Positions 44,950 through 53,003 of a stretch of DNA of 64,000 nucleotides are shown here, piece by piece; the stretch's first letter is position 1, and each line of letters opens with the position of its first letter. The translations under genes were made by a program, and so were the position numbers. The stretch spans positions 62,001 to 126,000 of the forward strand of contig JACQFP010000031.1 in assembly GCA_016200005.1 (NCBI GenBank), given 5' to 3'. The notes beneath the pieces are model-generated. The model saw only the letters and a program-made list of their open reading frames with translations, was not told where the DNA came from and searched no databases. The DNA is from Verrucomicrobiota bacterium (GTDB taxonomy: Bacteria > Verrucomicrobiota > Verrucomicrobiia > Limisphaerales > PALSA-1396).

Positions 44950-45004
44950 AGCGTTTCATGTTACTGAACAATTGCGGCTGCAGCTTGGACTCCAGTTCTG
45001 ATTT

Positions 45005-46000
45005 ATGCCTGAAGCCTTTCTTGAACTGAACAACGTCAAGACGCACTTCCCGGTCGAGCGGGGGATCATTTTTCGCCGGCGCATGGGCATGGTGAAGGCG
45101 GTCGATGGCGTCACGCTATCGCTGGGCCGGGGCGAAGTATTGGGGCTCGTGGGCGAATCGGGCTGCGGCAAGTCCACACTGGGGCGCACCATTTTGCAAT
45201 TGATCCCCGCGACGGAGGGAACGGTGGTCCTGGCGGGTAAAAACTTGAACGGGATTTCGACTGATGAATTGCGGCTGGCGCGGGCGGACTTCCAGATGAT
45301 TTTTCAAGACCCGTACGCTTCGCTCAACCCGCGCATGACGGTTTTTGACACCATCGCCGAAGCGATGTTGACGCATCGGAAAGTTCCGGCAGAAAAATTA
45401 TCCGACGAGGTTTGTGGTCTCCTAAACAAGGTGGGTCTGGCCTCCCGCTATTGCAAAAAATATCCACATGAGTTTTCCGGCGGCCAACGGCAGCGCATCG
45501 CCATCGCCCGCGCGCTGGCGGTGCAACCGAAGTTGATCATCGCCGACGAACCGGTTTCAGCGCTCGATGTTTCCATCCAGGCGCAGATCATTAATCTGCT
45601 CGCGAAGCTGCGGTGTGAGATGGGGCTGACGTTGATTTTCATTTCGCACGATCTGTCGGTAGTGAAACACATTTCCGACCGGATTGCGGTCATGTATTTG
45701 GGAAAGATTGTGGAAGTAGGGCCGGCGACGGAGGTCTTTGAAAAGCCGCTGCACCCGTACACCAAGGCTTTGGTCAGCGCGGTACCGTTGCCGGATCCGG
45801 AAAAAGAAAAGCGCCGGCAGAGAATTCTTTTGGCCGGCGACCCGCCGTCGCCCTTGAATCCACCGAGCGGCTGTGCGTTTCATCCCCGGTGTCCGTACGC
45901 CATCTCCGAATGTTCCCGCAGTGTTCCTGCTTTCGTCAATTTAGGCACCAGCCAGGAGGCCGCTTGCATTCGATTGAAAGAGATAAATCCGGTCGGCTGA
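45005..46000 (+). CDS. oppF: Oligopeptide ABC transporter ATP-binding protein
   Basis: A 331-residue ATPase subunit. Walker A is GESGCGKS (50-57), then FQDPYASLNPRMTVFDTIAE, the signature FSGGQRQRI, Walker B LIIADEPVSALDV and LIFISHDLSVVKHI. The C-terminal PPSGCAFHPRCPYAISEC cysteine cluster is typical of OppF/DppF. It completes the transporter. No tight overlap with oppD exists because of the repeat-filled spacer, so it may have reduced or separate expression. Confidence 0.94.
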   Translation: MPEAFLELNNVKTHFPVERGIIFRRRMGMVKAVDGVTLSLGRGEVLGLVGESGCGKSTLGRTILQLIPATEGTVVLAGKNLNGISTDELRLARADFQMIFQDPYASLNPRMTVFDTIAEAMLTHRKVPAEKLSDEVCGLLNKVGLASRYCKKYPHEFSGGQRQRIAIARALAVQPKLIIADEPVSALDVSIQAQIINLLAKLRCEMGLTLIFISHDLSVVKHISDRIAVMYLGKIVEVGPATEVFEKPLHPYTKALVSAVPLPDPEKEKRRQRILLAGDPPSPLNPPSGCAFHPRCPYAISECSRSVPAFVNLGTSQEAACIRLKEINPVG

Positions 46001-46114
46001 GTTCGGATTTAGCGCAACGCGAAATTGAATCGCCGCCCGCAGTCTAACCATATTTTGTTCCAGACGAAGCAGTTGCAGCTTTGCATTTAATGATGTTTCC
46101 TAATTGAAGTTCGC

Positions 46115-46144
46115 TTGACAGCGGCAACGGCCACGTCCTATAAA
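46115..46144 (+). promoter_or_regulatory. Sigma-70-type promoter upstream of the TonB-dependent receptor
   Basis: TTGACA at 46115-46120 and TATAAA at 46139-46144 are separated by 18 bp, close to the ideal spacing. A purine-rich AAAGGGAG follows, 7 bp before the ATG at 46157. Confidence 0.6.
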
Positions 46145-46156
46145 GGGAGTGTTCCG

Positions 46157-46366
46157 ATGAACCAGCGCTGGCCATCTTCTGTCCTCGCTAAGAAAAATCC
46201 GTCTATCCTTGGATTTAGTACCCCCGGCTTGCGCTCGTCGTTGGACGCTCAGATCAGGATGCATTTCACGTCGGATGACTGGAGTGCCCGTACCAGAGAA
46301 AAGAACATCAACCTCCCCGAAAGCTATGAACAACATTACCCAAGAGTCCTTTGGCAAGGTGGTTAA
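46157..46366 (+). CDS. Possible leader peptide overlapping the TonB-dependent receptor start
   Basis: A 69-residue frame starting MNQRWPSSVLAKKNPSIL behind a good promoter and an AAAGGGAG ribosome-binding site. It overlaps the first 41 bp of the receptor gene in another frame and stops at 46366. The sequence has no signal peptide or known domain. It might be a leader whose translation couples to the receptor, a small real protein, or chance. The rest of the 325-bp gap between oppF and the receptor (46001-46114) shows nothing else. Confidence 0.35.
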   Translation: MNQRWPSSVLAKKNPSILGFSTPGLRSSLDAQIRMHFTSDDWSARTREKNINLPESYEQHYPRVLWQGG

Positions 46367-49055
46367 AGCCGTGCGTTATGCGGCGATACTCGGCGCGGTT
46401 ACCGCGCTAGGGGTGTCGCCAAGGGCGTTCGCCCAGCAAGATGCGAGCACCACCAATGCTCCTACCAAACTGAAACCGGCGGTGGTCACCGGCTCGCTGA
46501 TTCCTACCGCAGCCACGGCGACGGCGACACCGGTGGACGTGATCACGACCGAAGCAATTGAAGCCACCGGCTCGCAAAACCTGTATCAACTGGTAAGGAC
46601 ATTGCCGGCGGCGTACGGCCCGGGAAATTATGGCGATTCCAGAGGGAACGGTGGAAATGGTTCAGCGGCCATCGCCCTTCGCGGTCTGCAAAGAGGGACG
46701 CTGGTACTGATCAACGGCCGGCGTGTCGCACCCGAGAATCATGGGATAGGCAGCGGCAACGTTGACTTGAACCTGATTCCGCTGGCCGCCATAGATCACG
46801 TCGAAATTCTTAAAGATGGCGCGTCGGCCATTTATGGCGCGGACGCCCAGGTGGCGGTGGTCAACATCATCTTAAAGAAGGATTTCAACGGCTCGGAATT
46901 CTCCGCGTCTTACGGCAATACGACCGAGACCGACGTGGGCCAGCAGAACTATTCCTTTGTCACCGGAGGTACAACGGAGCGGTCGTCCTACTTGATTGGT
47001 GGCAGCTACTACAAGGAGAACGCCTTGTTCAGCAAGGATCGCGCCCGCTCGCGCGTGGATGTTTCTGACATCAATAACACCAGCGGCAACAGCAATCCTG
47101 GCCGCGTCATGGAAGGCACGTTTGGCAGTGCGGGCCAGGGGGTGGTTTACGGAGGGCCGCCGGGCACCTACTCGCTGAATCCGGCGGATTTCCGCGATTA
47201 TAACCCGTCAACCGACCGCTTCCCGTTTCCCAATTATACTCCTGCAGTTCAGCCGGTTGAGCGCTACAGCTTTTTTGGAAACGGGGACTACAATATATTC
47301 GCAAAGAATTTGGTCTTTTTCACCGAAGCCATGTACACGCACTCCTGGTTTCAAAATCAACTGGCGCCCACGCCGATGGCGGGCCAGTCCTTCGGAATCG
47401 TTGTGCCTGCCTCCAACCCTTACAACCCGTTTGGACAGGATATTCCCACGTGGCGTTACCGCCTGCTCGAAGCCGGTCCGCGAACGGACACGTTCATAGG
47501 AGACATCTTCCGCATCGTAAATGGTTTGAAGGGTCAGGTCGCGGATACTTCATGGAATTGGGAAACCGCCTTCTCTTACAGCCTCGACCAAAGAAAGGAG
47601 ATCCAAGGGGGAGATGTCAATGTGGCTGCCTTGGCCAACCAGGTGAGTCTGACGACTCCGGACGCGTTTAACCCGTTCGGTAACCAGGCGAATACGCACG
47701 CCCAGTTTGACCCGCTGGTGCAGCAGAACATCATCCTTTCCGATTCCGCCAACTTCGGTGTGGACGGCAAAGTGAACGGCGATCTTTTCGACCTCAAGTC
47801 CGGCACCGTGCGGAGCGCAATAGGCGCCGCACACTTTGAGGAAAACGTCAGCTTTACACCCGACTCTACGATCAAGAACAACCAGAGCGTTGGCTTCAAC
47901 GGTGCGCTGCCCTACAGTTATGGGCGCGACGACAACTCGTTTTTCGCCGAAGTGAAAGTGCCGTTCCTGGGCGAAGAGTTTACCGTGCCGGGCATTCACA
48001 GTTTTGAGGTGGACGTCGCCGGACGATACGATCACTACAGTGACTTTGGTGGCACGTGGAATCCCAAGGTTTCCTTCCGGTGGGAACCCGTTGATGACAG
48101 TGTTGTGTTGCGCGGTTCATGGGGAACATCCTTCCGCGCACCAGACTTCATTTCCCTGGCCTCCACTGCACAGAATTTTCCGGAAGTCTTCAATCCTTTC
48201 ACTGGGATTTTCGAACAGCCAGCCGCTGGAGTGCTGTATCTACCCAATCCTAATCTCAAACCCGAAACCGCTGAAAACTGGACCGCAGGTGTTGTCTGGT
48301 CCCCGAAGACACCCAACTTCTTGAAGGGATTGACGATTTCAGTCGATTATTATCGCATCGACATCCAGGATTGGATCGGACAAAGCACGCAGTTCATAAT
48401 TAACGAGAATCTCAGGACCGGTGGCCCCACCAATCCGGCATCCCTGTTTTACACAAACGTGGCCGCGTCTTTTGACCCAACTACTGGTGGCTATGACAAT
48501 GCACCGATCATTGTCCCTGCCTTTAACCTCCACAGAATCCTGACGGAAGGTATCGATATCGCCGGCGATTACAAATATCCCACGGACAACTACGGCACGT
48601 TTGATCTGCGCCTGGCGGCGGAATATGTACTCACTTACGATCAGCAGACCAGCGCTTCATCGACTCCGCAGGATCGCCTCGGTAATTTCTCGGCCGATGA
48701 AATCGGGTTTGAAAGCATTCCGCGTCTGCGCGGCAACGCCAGTCTCTTCTGGGATTACAAGGGATTCGAGTTTGGCGTCACGGCCAATTACACGGCCAGC
48801 ATGAGAGACGACAAACTGGCTGTACCCAGCGGCCGTAACATTTCCAGCTTCCTGACTTGGGACCTGCAAGCCAGTTACACCATCACGGGGTGGAAACATG
48901 ATTGGGTCAACAATACCAAGTTCACCGTCGGCGTTCTTAACGTGGCCGATTCACCGCCACCCCGGGTGGAAGCGGCGTTTGCCGACAAGTATGACCGCGA
49001 CTTGTTCGACCTCCGCCAGCGATTTGTTTATTGCTCATTGAGCAAGAAGTTCTGA
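46326..49055 (+). CDS. TonB-dependent outer-membrane receptor
   Basis: A 909-residue outer-membrane transporter. The signal peptide (AVRYAAILGAVTALGVSPRA, then FAQQ) is followed by the TonB-box region KPAVVTGSLIPTAA, then the plug domain (PVDVITTEAIEATGSQNLYQ, GTLVLINGRRVAPE, DHVEILKDGASAIYGADAQV). The remaining 700 residues are the beta-barrel, ending in the aromatic DLFDLRQRFVYCSLSKKF. This is the family without a carboxypeptidase-like N-terminal domain. tonB-exbB-exbD follow directly and are probably its energy supply. The ligand is unknown; the adjacent opp operon makes peptides a possibility. Confidence 0.93.
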   Translation: MNNITQESFGKVVKAVRYAAILGAVTALGVSPRAFAQQDASTTNAPTKLKPAVVTGSLIPTAATATATPVDVITTEAIEATGSQNLYQLVRTLPAAYGPGNYGDSRGNGGNGSAAIALRGLQRGTLVLINGRRVAPENHGIGSGNVDLNLIPLAAIDHVEILKDGASAIYGADAQVAVVNIILKKDFNGSEFSASYGNTTETDVGQQNYSFVTGGTTERSSYLIGGSYYKENALFSKDRARSRVDVSDINNTSGNSNPGRVMEGTFGSAGQGVVYGGPPGTYSLNPADFRDYNPSTDRFPFPNYTPAVQPVERYSFFGNGDYNIFAKNLVFFTEAMYTHSWFQNQLAPTPMAGQSFGIVVPASNPYNPFGQDIPTWRYRLLEAGPRTDTFIGDIFRIVNGLKGQVADTSWNWETAFSYSLDQRKEIQGGDVNVAALANQVSLTTPDAFNPFGNQANTHAQFDPLVQQNIILSDSANFGVDGKVNGDLFDLKSGTVRSAIGAAHFEENVSFTPDSTIKNNQSVGFNGALPYSYGRDDNSFFAEVKVPFLGEEFTVPGIHSFEVDVAGRYDHYSDFGGTWNPKVSFRWEPVDDSVVLRGSWGTSFRAPDFISLASTAQNFPEVFNPFTGIFEQPAAGVLYLPNPNLKPETAENWTAGVVWSPKTPNFLKGLTISVDYYRIDIQDWIGQSTQFIINENLRTGGPTNPASLFYTNVAASFDPTTGGYDNAPIIVPAFNLHRILTEGIDIAGDYKYPTDNYGTFDLRLAAEYVLTYDQQTSASSTPQDRLGNFSADEIGFESIPRLRGNASLFWDYKGFEFGVTANYTASMRDDKLAVPSGRNISSFLTWDLQASYTITGWKHDWVNNTKFTVGVLNVADSPPPRVEAAFADKYDRDLFDLRQRFVYCSLSKKF

Positions 49056-49073
49056 TTGGCGATAATTCACAAC

Positions 49074-49109
49074 GGCGGGCTGGCATTCTCCCAGAGTGCT
49101 CAGCCCGCC
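49074..49109 (+). terminator. Hairpin after the TonB-dependent receptor
   Basis: GGCGGGCTG (49074-49082) pairs with CAGCCCGCC (49101-49109) around an 18-base loop, 19 bp after the stop codon. No T-run follows, so it may attenuate the transcript or stabilise the receptor mRNA instead of ending it fully. Confidence 0.45.
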
Positions 49110-49349
49110 CGGTTGGGCAAAAACTGCTTTATACCAAGCCCACGGTCACTCGTACTGTCCATGCTTTACGCTGTCAAACCACGCGAAAATAACACATGCC
49201 CGCCTCACTTTTTTGAGACCATGCGCGGCCCGATGTGCTTTTGCACGGCGCTGTTTGACGATGGATTTTAATGAACCGAGCGTTGGAAGTGGAGGCTGGG
49301 TGAATTGCACTTCGTCTTTTTCGGTGATAATTTTGGGCGGATTAAAATC

Positions 49350-50096
49350 ATGAGTCAGCCGTTTCCAAAGCCCTCGTCCGCGATGAGGCAGCAAGCCCCC
49401 TCAGAAGCTAAGGCAACGCACGAGTACGCCCTTGCTTCCGAGCTGGCCAGATTGTCCCTGCCGGAAGCTTCCCAAGATGTCAACCGCAGACTGGCCTGGG
49501 TCAATTCCATCTGCCTCTTGTTTCTGGCCATCGGCGTCATGGGCTTGAAAGCGCCAAGAGTGATTGAGAAACCGCTCAGCGAAGTCCAGGACATTGTGCC
49601 AGTCGTTTACATTCCGCCGGAGGAACCACCGAAAATCGAACCGGATCGACCGCCCGACCAACCCGAACAAACCAGCGAGGCCGTGGATACGCCGCAAGTG
49701 GTCACGGTCGTGGCGGCCAATCCTGCGGCGGCGGCCTTCGCGGTGCCGGTGGAAGGGCCGGTCATTCTGGCACCGGTGAAATTCGCTTCGGCGCCGCCCC
49801 CGCCAAAACCGGCGGCACCCAAAATAATGAGGTTTACGGGTACTGATGGCGGCATATACCCTGAACCCAATTATCCGCGCGCGGCTCTGGAACAACGGCA
49901 ACAGGGCACGGTGACACTGCTCATGACCGTTGATTCCAAAGGCAACGTCACGTCGGTCGAGATCAAGAGAAGCTCCGGTTACTCCACGTTGGATCGTCAT
50001 GCGTCTCAATGGGTGCAAAAGAATTACAAGTTTCTTCCAATCGACTCGACTGAAAACCGGCTGGTGGAACACGACGTGGTCTTTCAATTACGATGA
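49350..50096 (+). CDS. tonB: TonB family energy transducer
   Basis: A 248-residue TonB protein: cytosolic N-terminus (about 1-48), one membrane helix (WVNSICLLFLAIGVMGL, about 50-66), a Pro-rich periplasmic stretch (VYIPPEEPPKIEPDRPPDQP) and a C-terminal TonB_C domain (about 160-248: YPRAALEQRQQGTVTLLMTV, GNVTSVEIKRSSGYSTLDRH). It transmits the proton-motive-force signal from ExbB-ExbD to the receptor. The ATG at 49350 avoids an odd N-terminal extension. It lies between the receptor and exbB. Confidence 0.9.
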   Translation: MSQPFPKPSSAMRQQAPSEAKATHEYALASELARLSLPEASQDVNRRLAWVNSICLLFLAIGVMGLKAPRVIEKPLSEVQDIVPVVYIPPEEPPKIEPDRPPDQPEQTSEAVDTPQVVTVVAANPAAAAFAVPVEGPVILAPVKFASAPPPPKPAAPKIMRFTGTDGGIYPEPNYPRAALEQRQQGTVTLLMTVDSKGNVTSVEIKRSSGYSTLDRHASQWVQKNYKFLPIDSTENRLVEHDVVFQLR

Positions 50097-50218
50097 ATAT
50101 ATGTTGCTCCACGCGGGTGAGCCAACCAATGAATCCTTTTACATTTTATCCGGTCCTGTTACGCTGAAGAAAACCTGAAAGGTAAACCTGCGATTCCAAC
50201 CTCAAAAATCCAACACGT

Positions 50219-50884
50219 ATGCTGGCAAACATTGTTGTCGAACTTTTCCTCAAGGGCGGCCCGGTCATGTGGCCCATTCTCGTGACCGCGCTGGTGGCCG
50301 TGGCCGTGGTCGGCGAACGCGCCATTTGGTGGATGCGCTTGAGCCTTAAGCGCGACCCGCAGAAACTCGAAAAGCTCTTCGCCGCCCTGGAGAACGGAGA
50401 TTTCAAGGCAGCCTCGGCCATTTCCAAAGGGTCGGAGGACCCGGTGATTCGCATGGTCTGGCACGGCATGAACCATTATCACTCGTCGTTGCAAGGCGCT
50501 TTGCAGGTCGCCGCTGGTATCGAACTTCAGCGCGCCGGTCGTTTTCTCACCGTCATGGACACCCTCGTGACACTGGCGCCGCTGCTGGGTTTGCTGGGCA
50601 CCGTCACCGGCATCATGCGGTCCTTTACTTCCATCGGCAGCGCGGAACTGGCTGTGGAGAAGGTGACCGGTGGCATTGGCGAGGCGTTGATTGCGACGGC
50701 CTGCGGTCTGGGCATCGCCATCGTCGCGTTGATTCCCTTCAACTTTTTCACCAGCAAGACCTCGCGGTTGCAATTCGAACTGGAATCGGCGGCCACCAAC
50801 GTGGAAGTCATGGTCAACGCCGCCAAGCAAAAGGGATTCGACACCATGGAATTTCGCCGGGAACAAAACGAAACCTCCGCGTGA
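50219..50884 (+). CDS. exbB: MotA/TolQ/ExbB proton channel protein
   Basis: A 221-residue inner-membrane protein with three hydrophobic segments: near residues 12-35 (GGPVMWPILVTALVAVAVVG), around 112-130 (TLVTLAPLLGLLGTVTGIMR) and 150-175 (GLGIAIVALIPFNFFT). The loop LGLLGTVTGIM and EALIATACGLGIA are family signatures. With ExbD it forms the proton channel that energises TonB. exbD begins 23 bp downstream. Confidence 0.93.
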   Translation: MLANIVVELFLKGGPVMWPILVTALVAVAVVGERAIWWMRLSLKRDPQKLEKLFAALENGDFKAASAISKGSEDPVIRMVWHGMNHYHSSLQGALQVAAGIELQRAGRFLTVMDTLVTLAPLLGLLGTVTGIMRSFTSIGSAELAVEKVTGGIGEALIATACGLGIAIVALIPFNFFTSKTSRLQFELESAATNVEVMVNAAKQKGFDTMEFRREQNETSA

Positions 50885-50907
50885 GCCGTAGCTCAACCTG
50901 ACTCGCC

Positions 50908-51330
50908 ATGAAAATAGGGACTCCGCTGCCGCACAAGAAGGCGCGTATCGAAATCATTCCGCTGATTGACATCATGTTCTTTCTGCTCGCGTCGTTCATG
51001 ATGGTCAGCCTCACCATGATCAAGATGCAGTCCATCAAGATGGACCTGCCCACGGCGACGCAGGCCACGCGCGATTTCAAACCGGACATCGTCAACATCG
51101 CGGTGGACAAGGCGGGTGAGATTTACATCGAGAAAAAACCGGTCAACCTCGCGGAACTGCACAGCTACCTGTCGAACAAATTTCACATGAACACAAACGT
51201 GCCGGTTTACATCAGCGGGGACAAAGATGCCACACACGGTTCGGTGATCCGGGTGCTCGATCTGGTGCGCAAGGAGGGGATTCAGAAAGTGTCGTTTGCG
51301 ATCACCGCCCCGACGCCAACCAAGCCGTGA
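50908..51330 (+). CDS. exbD: ExbD/TolR biopolymer transport protein
   Basis: A 140-residue protein with one N-terminal membrane helix. The key aspartate is in IEIIPLIDIMFFLLASF (about 14-30), the residue that carries protons in ExbD/TolR. The periplasmic domain follows (KPDIVNIAVDKAGEIYIEKK, VYISGDKDATHGSVIRVLDL). It ends the receptor-tonB-exbB-exbD block. Only one ExbD is present. Confidence 0.93.
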   Translation: MKIGTPLPHKKARIEIIPLIDIMFFLLASFMMVSLTMIKMQSIKMDLPTATQATRDFKPDIVNIAVDKAGEIYIEKKPVNLAELHSYLSNKFHMNTNVPVYISGDKDATHGSVIRVLDLVRKEGIQKVSFAITAPTPTKP

Positions 51331-51386
51331 ACTCCGACTCAGGGCGCCATCCCGGATTCTTTCAACAAACGCCGCTTTGAAGGCGA

Positions 51387-51923
51387 TCACTTCTTGGGCG
51401 GTGCATTCGTGGCGCCCTTGCTGATTTCTTCCTGTTGCTTGTTCCACTTGTTGACGAGATCGTTGTATTCACCGGCCAGTTTGTTGAATTTTTCCACCGA
51501 GGCATTTCGCTCTTCAACCAGTTTTTTGATGTCCTCGTTCTGCTTCTTGATGTCCTCGTTCTGCTTCTTGATGCTCGCGTTGGCCGTTTCCAGCGCAGCT
51601 TTGTAATGGTCAATCTGGATCAACTGCTTCTCAATTTCCTGGCCTGCTTTTTCCACATCCTTCTTCAATGCGGCCATCTCCACCCGGTTGCTTTTCACCG
51701 TCTCCGTCAGTTCGGACTTCAATTTGTCCAGGCGCGCGACCTCGACCTCGCTCTTCTTCAACTGGCCTTCGAGGTTTTGAATGGTTTCGGCCTTGTCATG
51801 GATCGTGTCGGTCAACGATTGGATTTTGGCGCGCAAATGCGTCTCCCGCACCCATTGAAAGGCAATCAACCCGCAAAGCGTCAGCGAGAAAAAAATCAGC
51901 AGGCTCGACAGGAATTTTTTCAT
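51387..51923 (-). CDS. Membrane-anchored coiled-coil protein
   Basis: A 178-residue protein from the ATG at 51923. One N-terminal membrane helix (FLSSLLIFFSLTLCGLIAFQ) is followed by a near-continuous coiled coil of about 140 residues (RAKIQSLTDTIHDKAETIQN, GQLKKSEVEVARLDKLKSEL) and a short tail. The heptad SIKKQNEDI-KKQNEDI holds a 21-bp direct repeat. No enzyme domain is seen; a structural or scaffolding role in the envelope is likely. It converges with exbD. Confidence 0.8.
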   Translation of the reverse strand: MKKFLSSLLIFFSLTLCGLIAFQWVRETHLRAKIQSLTDTIHDKAETIQNLEGQLKKSEVEVARLDKLKSELTETVKSNRVEMAALKKDVEKAGQEIEKQLIQIDHYKAALETANASIKKQNEDIKKQNEDIKKLVEERNASVEKFNKLAGEYNDLVNKWNKQQEEISKGATNAPPKK

Positions 51924-52145
51924 ACCTGGCTTCTCATTGTGGATCTGCATCTCGCGCGACTAGTCAACCTTAATTGTTTGTCTGTGAATGTTGATTTGGT
52001 CACGCGTGAAATGAACGCATCATGTGACTGATGAAAAAGTTCTCAGCTTTCCCTCCAATTGTCAAAGCATTTGAAAAAAGACTTTCCAATTCCCGGTGGA
52101 TACTCACTAATAGGGTCGTTGAACCCGGTTAATCTTCCACGCACC

Positions 52146-52961
52146 ATGTCGAAAAAACTGCTGACAAACCTTCTCATGTTCGGTCTCGCATTGAGCAGCC
52201 CGCTGACGTTGGTTCGCGCCGAAGACATTGTGACCAGCCAGGGCAAGACTTACAAGAATGCTGAAATCATCCGCGTGGATTCGGACAGCGTTGTGATCAA
52301 ACACGACGCGGGCGAAGATCGTGTCGGAATTCTGCAACTGCCGCCTTCGGCCCTGTTGGCCGAACTGCAACGGCAACTGGCCGAGCGGGAGAAGTTGAAG
52401 GAACAACTGGCCACAGCGCAGGCGGAAATCCGGAAGCTTAAAAACGAAAACGAAGGCGTCAAACAGGAAAACCAGGCCGTCAAACAACAGTTCCAAAGCG
52501 CGCAGACAAAAATCACCGCGGCGCAGTCCAGGGAGGAAAAGGCGCCCTCGCCCACCCCGCCGCTGGCTGGCTTGCCGCCGATCAAAAAGGATGAAGTCGT
52601 GCCGGCCCACGACATTGTGAACCACTATCAGGCCGACCGCACCACGGCAGACCAGCGTTATCGCAAACAGTTTTTCAAAGTTCGCGGCGTGGTGGAGCGG
52701 TTGGACAAACCGCTGTTCGTCAGCAAGTACGTTGTGTTCCTGAAATCGTTCAACCCAGCCGTCAAAGTGGAGTGCAATGTCCAGCCGCCGCCCGAGCTGG
52801 CCAAAATCTATGTGAAGGACGCAGACACGTTGATGGTTGCGCGCTCCGGCGGAGAAGCAGTGGCCTTGATGAAGGTGGGCGACGAAGTCACGTTGGAGGG
52901 CCGCTGCTCGGGTTTGGACAACTCACGAATCACTTTCCAGTCTTGCACGCTCGTGCGCTGA
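52146..52961 (+). CDS. Exported coiled-coil protein with C-terminal OB-fold-like domain
   Basis: A 271-residue protein. The signal peptide is KKLLTNLLMFGLALSSPLTL, cleaved near VRAE. A small beta domain (DIVTSQGKTYKNAEIIRVDS) comes next, then a coiled coil (about 60-130: AELQRQLAEREKLKEQLATA and KNENEGVKQENQAVKQQFQS), a Pro-rich link, and a C-terminal tRNA_anti-like OB fold (FFKVRGVVERLDKPLFVSKY, KVGDEVTLEGRCSGLDNSRI). Such domains in exported proteins have no settled function. The ATG at 52146 gives the signal peptide; upstream codons do not. Confidence 0.85.
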   Translation: MSKKLLTNLLMFGLALSSPLTLVRAEDIVTSQGKTYKNAEIIRVDSDSVVIKHDAGEDRVGILQLPPSALLAELQRQLAEREKLKEQLATAQAEIRKLKNENEGVKQENQAVKQQFQSAQTKITAAQSREEKAPSPTPPLAGLPPIKKDEVVPAHDIVNHYQADRTTADQRYRKQFFKVRGVVERLDKPLFVSKYVVFLKSFNPAVKVECNVQPPPELAKIYVKDADTLMVARSGGEAVALMKVGDEVTLEGRCSGLDNSRITFQSCTLVR

Positions 52962-53003
52962 ACGACGGTGTTCTTTTTGCTGGTGCCAACCCGTTTGCGA
53001 ATC

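Noticed and set aside
44424-45029. Open frame running from oppD through the REP units
   Set aside because: Overlaps oppD in another frame and translates the repeats; no domain.
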